Shown in pieces: positions 59,012-64,000 of a stretch of DNA of 64,000 bases. This stretch comes from Myxococcus landrumus. GTDB taxonomy: Bacteria; Myxococcota; Myxococcia; Myxococcales; Myxococcaceae. The notes beneath the pieces were generated by a model that was given only the letters and a program-made list of their open reading frames with translations, had not been told where the DNA came from and did no database searches. The stretch lies in the NCBI RefSeq assembly GCF_017301635.1, contig NZ_CP071091.1:6398001-6462000 (forward strand). Direction: 5' to 3'. Both the position numbers and the translations under genes were made by a program. Each line of letters begins with the position of its first letter. Within the stretch, counting starts at the first letter, position 1.

Positions 59012-60195
59012 GAAGGGCGCTTCATCACGCAAGGGGCTTCACCCTGCTGGAAGTGATGATTGCCAGCGTCATCGGCGTCATCGTGCTGGGAATCGGGCTG
59101 GTGGCGGGCATGCAGATGCAGCGGCGCGCCATCTTCGAGGAACAGACCATGCTGGCGCAGGTCACCGGGCGAGCCGTGAAGGAGCTGCTCGCCGCGGATG
59201 TGTCCCGCACCGGCCTTGGCATGGGCAACACGCCCATCCGCTACAGCGAAACCGACCTGCGCAGTGCCATCCAGGTGTGGAACGCGCTCGACATGCGAAC
59301 GGAGGTCCCCGGGTTCTTCGCCGCGGACCCCACCTTCCAGTTCCCGACGGGGCGCTATAGCGGCATGCGCTCGGATGTGCTGCAGCTCCACTGGGGCGAC
59401 TCCCGCAACATGACGCCCATGGTGCCGTGCAACCTGGGGACGGGGCCTGTTCGCAATGGGAACAGCTTCTGTATGCGGGGCCTCCCCCCCGCGCACCTGC
59501 AGCCCCCTTCCGGGCAGAGTGTCCCGGCGCTGGTCGTCAACCCGCTGTGGGACGTCGCCTGCCACATCCAGGTGGATACGGTGGAGACCCCTCCCGGCCC
59601 CAACGTGGGCAAGATTGGAGCCACGGTCGCTCCGAACAGTGGCCCCGCCACGAAGGAAGCGTGCTCCGATTCCACCGACAAGAAGTGGGAGGAGACGGGG
59701 TGGTTCATCATGCAGCCCCAGGGTGCGGCCTACCGCGTGAACTGGGTCAACAACATCCCCACGCTCGAGTACCTGGCACCGGGCGCCCCCAACTGGGTGG
59801 TGGTGAGCCGCGACGTGGAGCGGATGACCATCCGGCAGGGGGTCATGAACATGAAGGACACCCTTCAGGACCTCCGCTGGTACCCGAACACGACCCCCGC
59901 CAGGCCCGACCTCTCCAATTGCACGACGAACAACACGGAGTGCAACCTGGACGACGGCACGGTGTCGCCCAGCCCGAATACGCACGAAGGACTGCGGCGG
60001 ATGCTCCAGCAGCGCGTGCGCGCGCTGGAGGTCACGCTGGTGGTCCGGACTCGCCGCCTGGACCAGACGCTGGTGCAACCCATCACGGATGAGGAGGGGT
60101 TTCCCTTGGATGGGTTCAAGCGGCGGACCTATTCCTTCCGTGTCGCTCCCCGAAACTATGGCTCGGTGGGCATCCAGCCCGAGGAGGCTGAGTGA
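59008..60195 (+). CDS. pilW: Minor pilin PilW
   Basis: 395 residues from ATG 59008, overlapping the pilV stop. Prepilin site ARG then FTLLEVMIASVIGVIVLGIGLV (Glu5 present), helix with QMQRRAIFEEQTMLAQVTGRAVKELLAADV, then a large globular part with several Cys. Longest of the three; typical for PilW. Located between pilV and fimU. Confidence 0.9.
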   Translation: MRRALHHARGFTLLEVMIASVIGVIVLGIGLVAGMQMQRRAIFEEQTMLAQVTGRAVKELLAADVSRTGLGMGNTPIRYSETDLRSAIQVWNALDMRTEVPGFFAADPTFQFPTGRYSGMRSDVLQLHWGDSRNMTPMVPCNLGTGPVRNGNSFCMRGLPPAHLQPPSGQSVPALVVNPLWDVACHIQVDTVETPPGPNVGKIGATVAPNSGPATKEACSDSTDKKWEETGWFIMQPQGAAYRVNWVNNIPTLEYLAPGAPNWVVVSRDVERMTIRQGVMNMKDTLQDLRWYPNTTPARPDLSNCTTNNTECNLDDGTVSPSPNTHEGLRRMLQQRVRALEVTLVVRTRRLDQTLVQPITDEEGFPLDGFKRRTYSFRVAPRNYGSVGIQPEEAE

Positions 60196-60872
60196 TGATG
60201 CGTCCACGGGGAATGACGCTGTTGGAGCTCATGGTGGTGCTGGCCGTGGTGGCGGTGATGATGTCCCTGGCCCTGGTCGGCATCCAGCGGCCCATCGACA
60301 ATCAACGCGAGGCGACGGCCACGCGAGAGCTGTGGTCCTCCGCCCTCCAGGCCCGTCAGCGGGCCGTGGCCACCAACCAGCCCATCCGCTTCGTGGTGGA
60401 TACGGAGGTTGAACAACTCGATGGCACGAGGAAAACCGTCGCTCGCTGGGAGCGGCTGACGTGCGGCAACGTCTGGGACAACAACTCGTGTCCGCTGGCG
60501 GCGTGTGTGGATGCGACCTGTCGCACCAACCCCACCTGCTGCAACGAGGTGGGGGCGGACATCATCATCCCGCCGACCATGAATGCCGCGGCCGTGCATG
60601 GCCTGTGCTTCCTGCCTGGCACCGGGCGCGCGGTGAAGCCGGGCTCCGGCTTCGATGCGCTGGGATGCATGAAGGACCAGTTCGCCAACGCCGCCGTCAT
60701 CGCGGCCGCCGCCCCTGGAAACCTCAAGATGAGCTTCGACGCCACGAAGTCCGGGCGGAAGGCCAGCCTGCTCATGGTGGAGTCCCTCACGGGGATCACC
60801 AACATCGTCGACTGCGACTCACACCTCGCCGAGCAGCTGCGTCCTCCGGAGTGCAACCTCCCGCCTCCCTAG
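60195..60872 (+). CDS. fimU: Minor pilin FimU/GspH-type
   Basis: 225 residues; ATG 60195 overlaps the pilW stop (TGATG), with a second ATG at 60198. Prepilin site PRG then MTLLELMVVLAVVAVMMSLALVG (Met at +1 instead of Phe, Glu5 present). The globular part has eight or more Cys (CGNVWDNNSC, CVDATC, CC) likely to form disulfides. Last gene of the operon, followed by a strong hairpin. Confidence 0.87.
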   Translation: MMRPRGMTLLELMVVLAVVAVMMSLALVGIQRPIDNQREATATRELWSSALQARQRAVATNQPIRFVVDTEVEQLDGTRKTVARWERLTCGNVWDNNSCPLAACVDATCRTNPTCCNEVGADIIIPPTMNAAAVHGLCFLPGTGRAVKPGSGFDALGCMKDQFANAAVIAAAAPGNLKMSFDATKSGRKASLLMVESLTGITNIVDCDSHLAEQLRPPECNLPPP

Positions 60873-60897
60873 GCGCAGCGCGCGGGCGCTGAAACAC

Positions 60898-60933
60898 CAC
60901 GGGCCCGTACCTGTCTCCAGGTCCGGGCCCGTG
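60898..60933. terminator. Bidirectional terminator hairpin between fimU and ileS
   Basis: Outer arms CACGGGCCCG (60898-60907) and CGGGCCCGTG (60924-60933) with an inner ACCTG/CAGGT pairing, located between two convergent genes. It is followed by TCGTTATC on the plus strand. It probably ends both transcripts. Confidence 0.7.
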
Positions 60934-60947
60934 TCGTTATCAAGCCA

Positions 60948-63848
<2,901 letters not shown>

Positions 63849-63883
63849 GTCGACAGCGCCCGTAACATGCCGGGTACAGCGCT

Positions 63884-64000
63884 TCAATCGGTGGAGGGGC
63901 GCACCTCGTCGGGAGACACCGTCCGCCGCACGACGATGACCGACAGCTTGCCTTCCTTGGCCGGCCCCATCTTGAGCGCAATCTCGTCATTGCTGGAGCG
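63884..64000 (-). CDS. C-terminal 38 residues of a gene upstream of ileS (rest outside window)
   Basis: An open frame from the window edge to a stop at 63884, 35 nt before ileS on the same strand: ALKMGPAKEGKLSVIVVRRTV then an acidic/Pro tail. G/C-rich third positions support coding. Too short to assign a family; the spacing suggests cotranscription with ileS. Confidence 0.55.
   Translation of the reverse strand, partial: RSSNDEIALKMGPAKEGKLSVIVVRRTVSPDEVRPSTD

Overview
The window reads as a chromosome segment of a high-GC deltaproteobacterium of the Myxococcus/Corallococcus type. The reasons are the strong G/C bias at third codon positions, the many short lipoproteins, an eukaryotic-type Ser/Thr kinase, a PilX-TfcP-PilY1-PilV-PilW-FimU type IV pilus tip operon, tandem lspA genes beside lgt, and an F0 operon separated from F1. 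Taxonomy is inferred from family content, not from a marker gene.

Layout. 1-7.6 kb is accessory: the end of a possible immunity gene, an N-terminally incomplete Rhs protein with a JAMM/DUF4329-like C-terminal domain, a candidate immunity lipoprotein, an ISL3 transposase relic interrupted by an IS66-type element (tnpA-tnpB-tnpC), a gene fragment and a frameshifted lipoprotein. 7.7-9.4 kb holds a Ser/Thr/Lys-rich protein with a lysozyme-like domain and a small membrane protein. 9.5-13.4 kb (minus strand) is two ATP synthase assembly proteins, atpB, atpE, atpF, then ychF. 13.7-24.2 kb holds a PEBP protein, a PAS/GAF histidine kinase, hemL with an overlapping Ser/Thr kinase, an RraA-like protein, a hydrolase, a glycosyltransferase and hypothetical proteins. 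24.8-34.2 kb holds an AraC regulator, a VOC protein, membrane proteins, an MpaB-type oxygenase, a GDSL esterase, a Kdo hydroxylase and a DUF1624 protein. 35.3-47 kb holds MgtE, lipoproteins, NADAR, a LytS/LytTR pair and hypothetical genes. 47.1-49.8 kb is lspA-lspA-lgt. 52.9-60.9 kb is the pilus tip operon. 61-63.8 kb is ileS, preceded by the end of one more gene.

The most unusual structure is a pair of matching units at 24210-24751 and 34171-35106, both on the minus strand. Each has, in order: a conserved 49-nt leader block, a ~51-residue ORF sharing the motif SPMNP-x4-DTVRGID, a GC-rich hairpin followed by a pyrimidine-rich tract (terminator-like), and immediately a tRNA array (three and seven tRNAs). 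No CCA is encoded. The ten anticodons are all different and all read G- or C-ending codons, the codons expected to be most used in such a genome. Several tRNAs are odd: C at position 33 in three, a CAG (Leu) anticodon on a short-variable-loop body, and G1:U72 ends. The hairpin lies only 14 nt from the first tRNA in one unit, so the tRNAs appear to be expressed by read-through or antitermination. I do not recognise this arrangement from described families and give it as the main candidate for a new system; its function is unknown.
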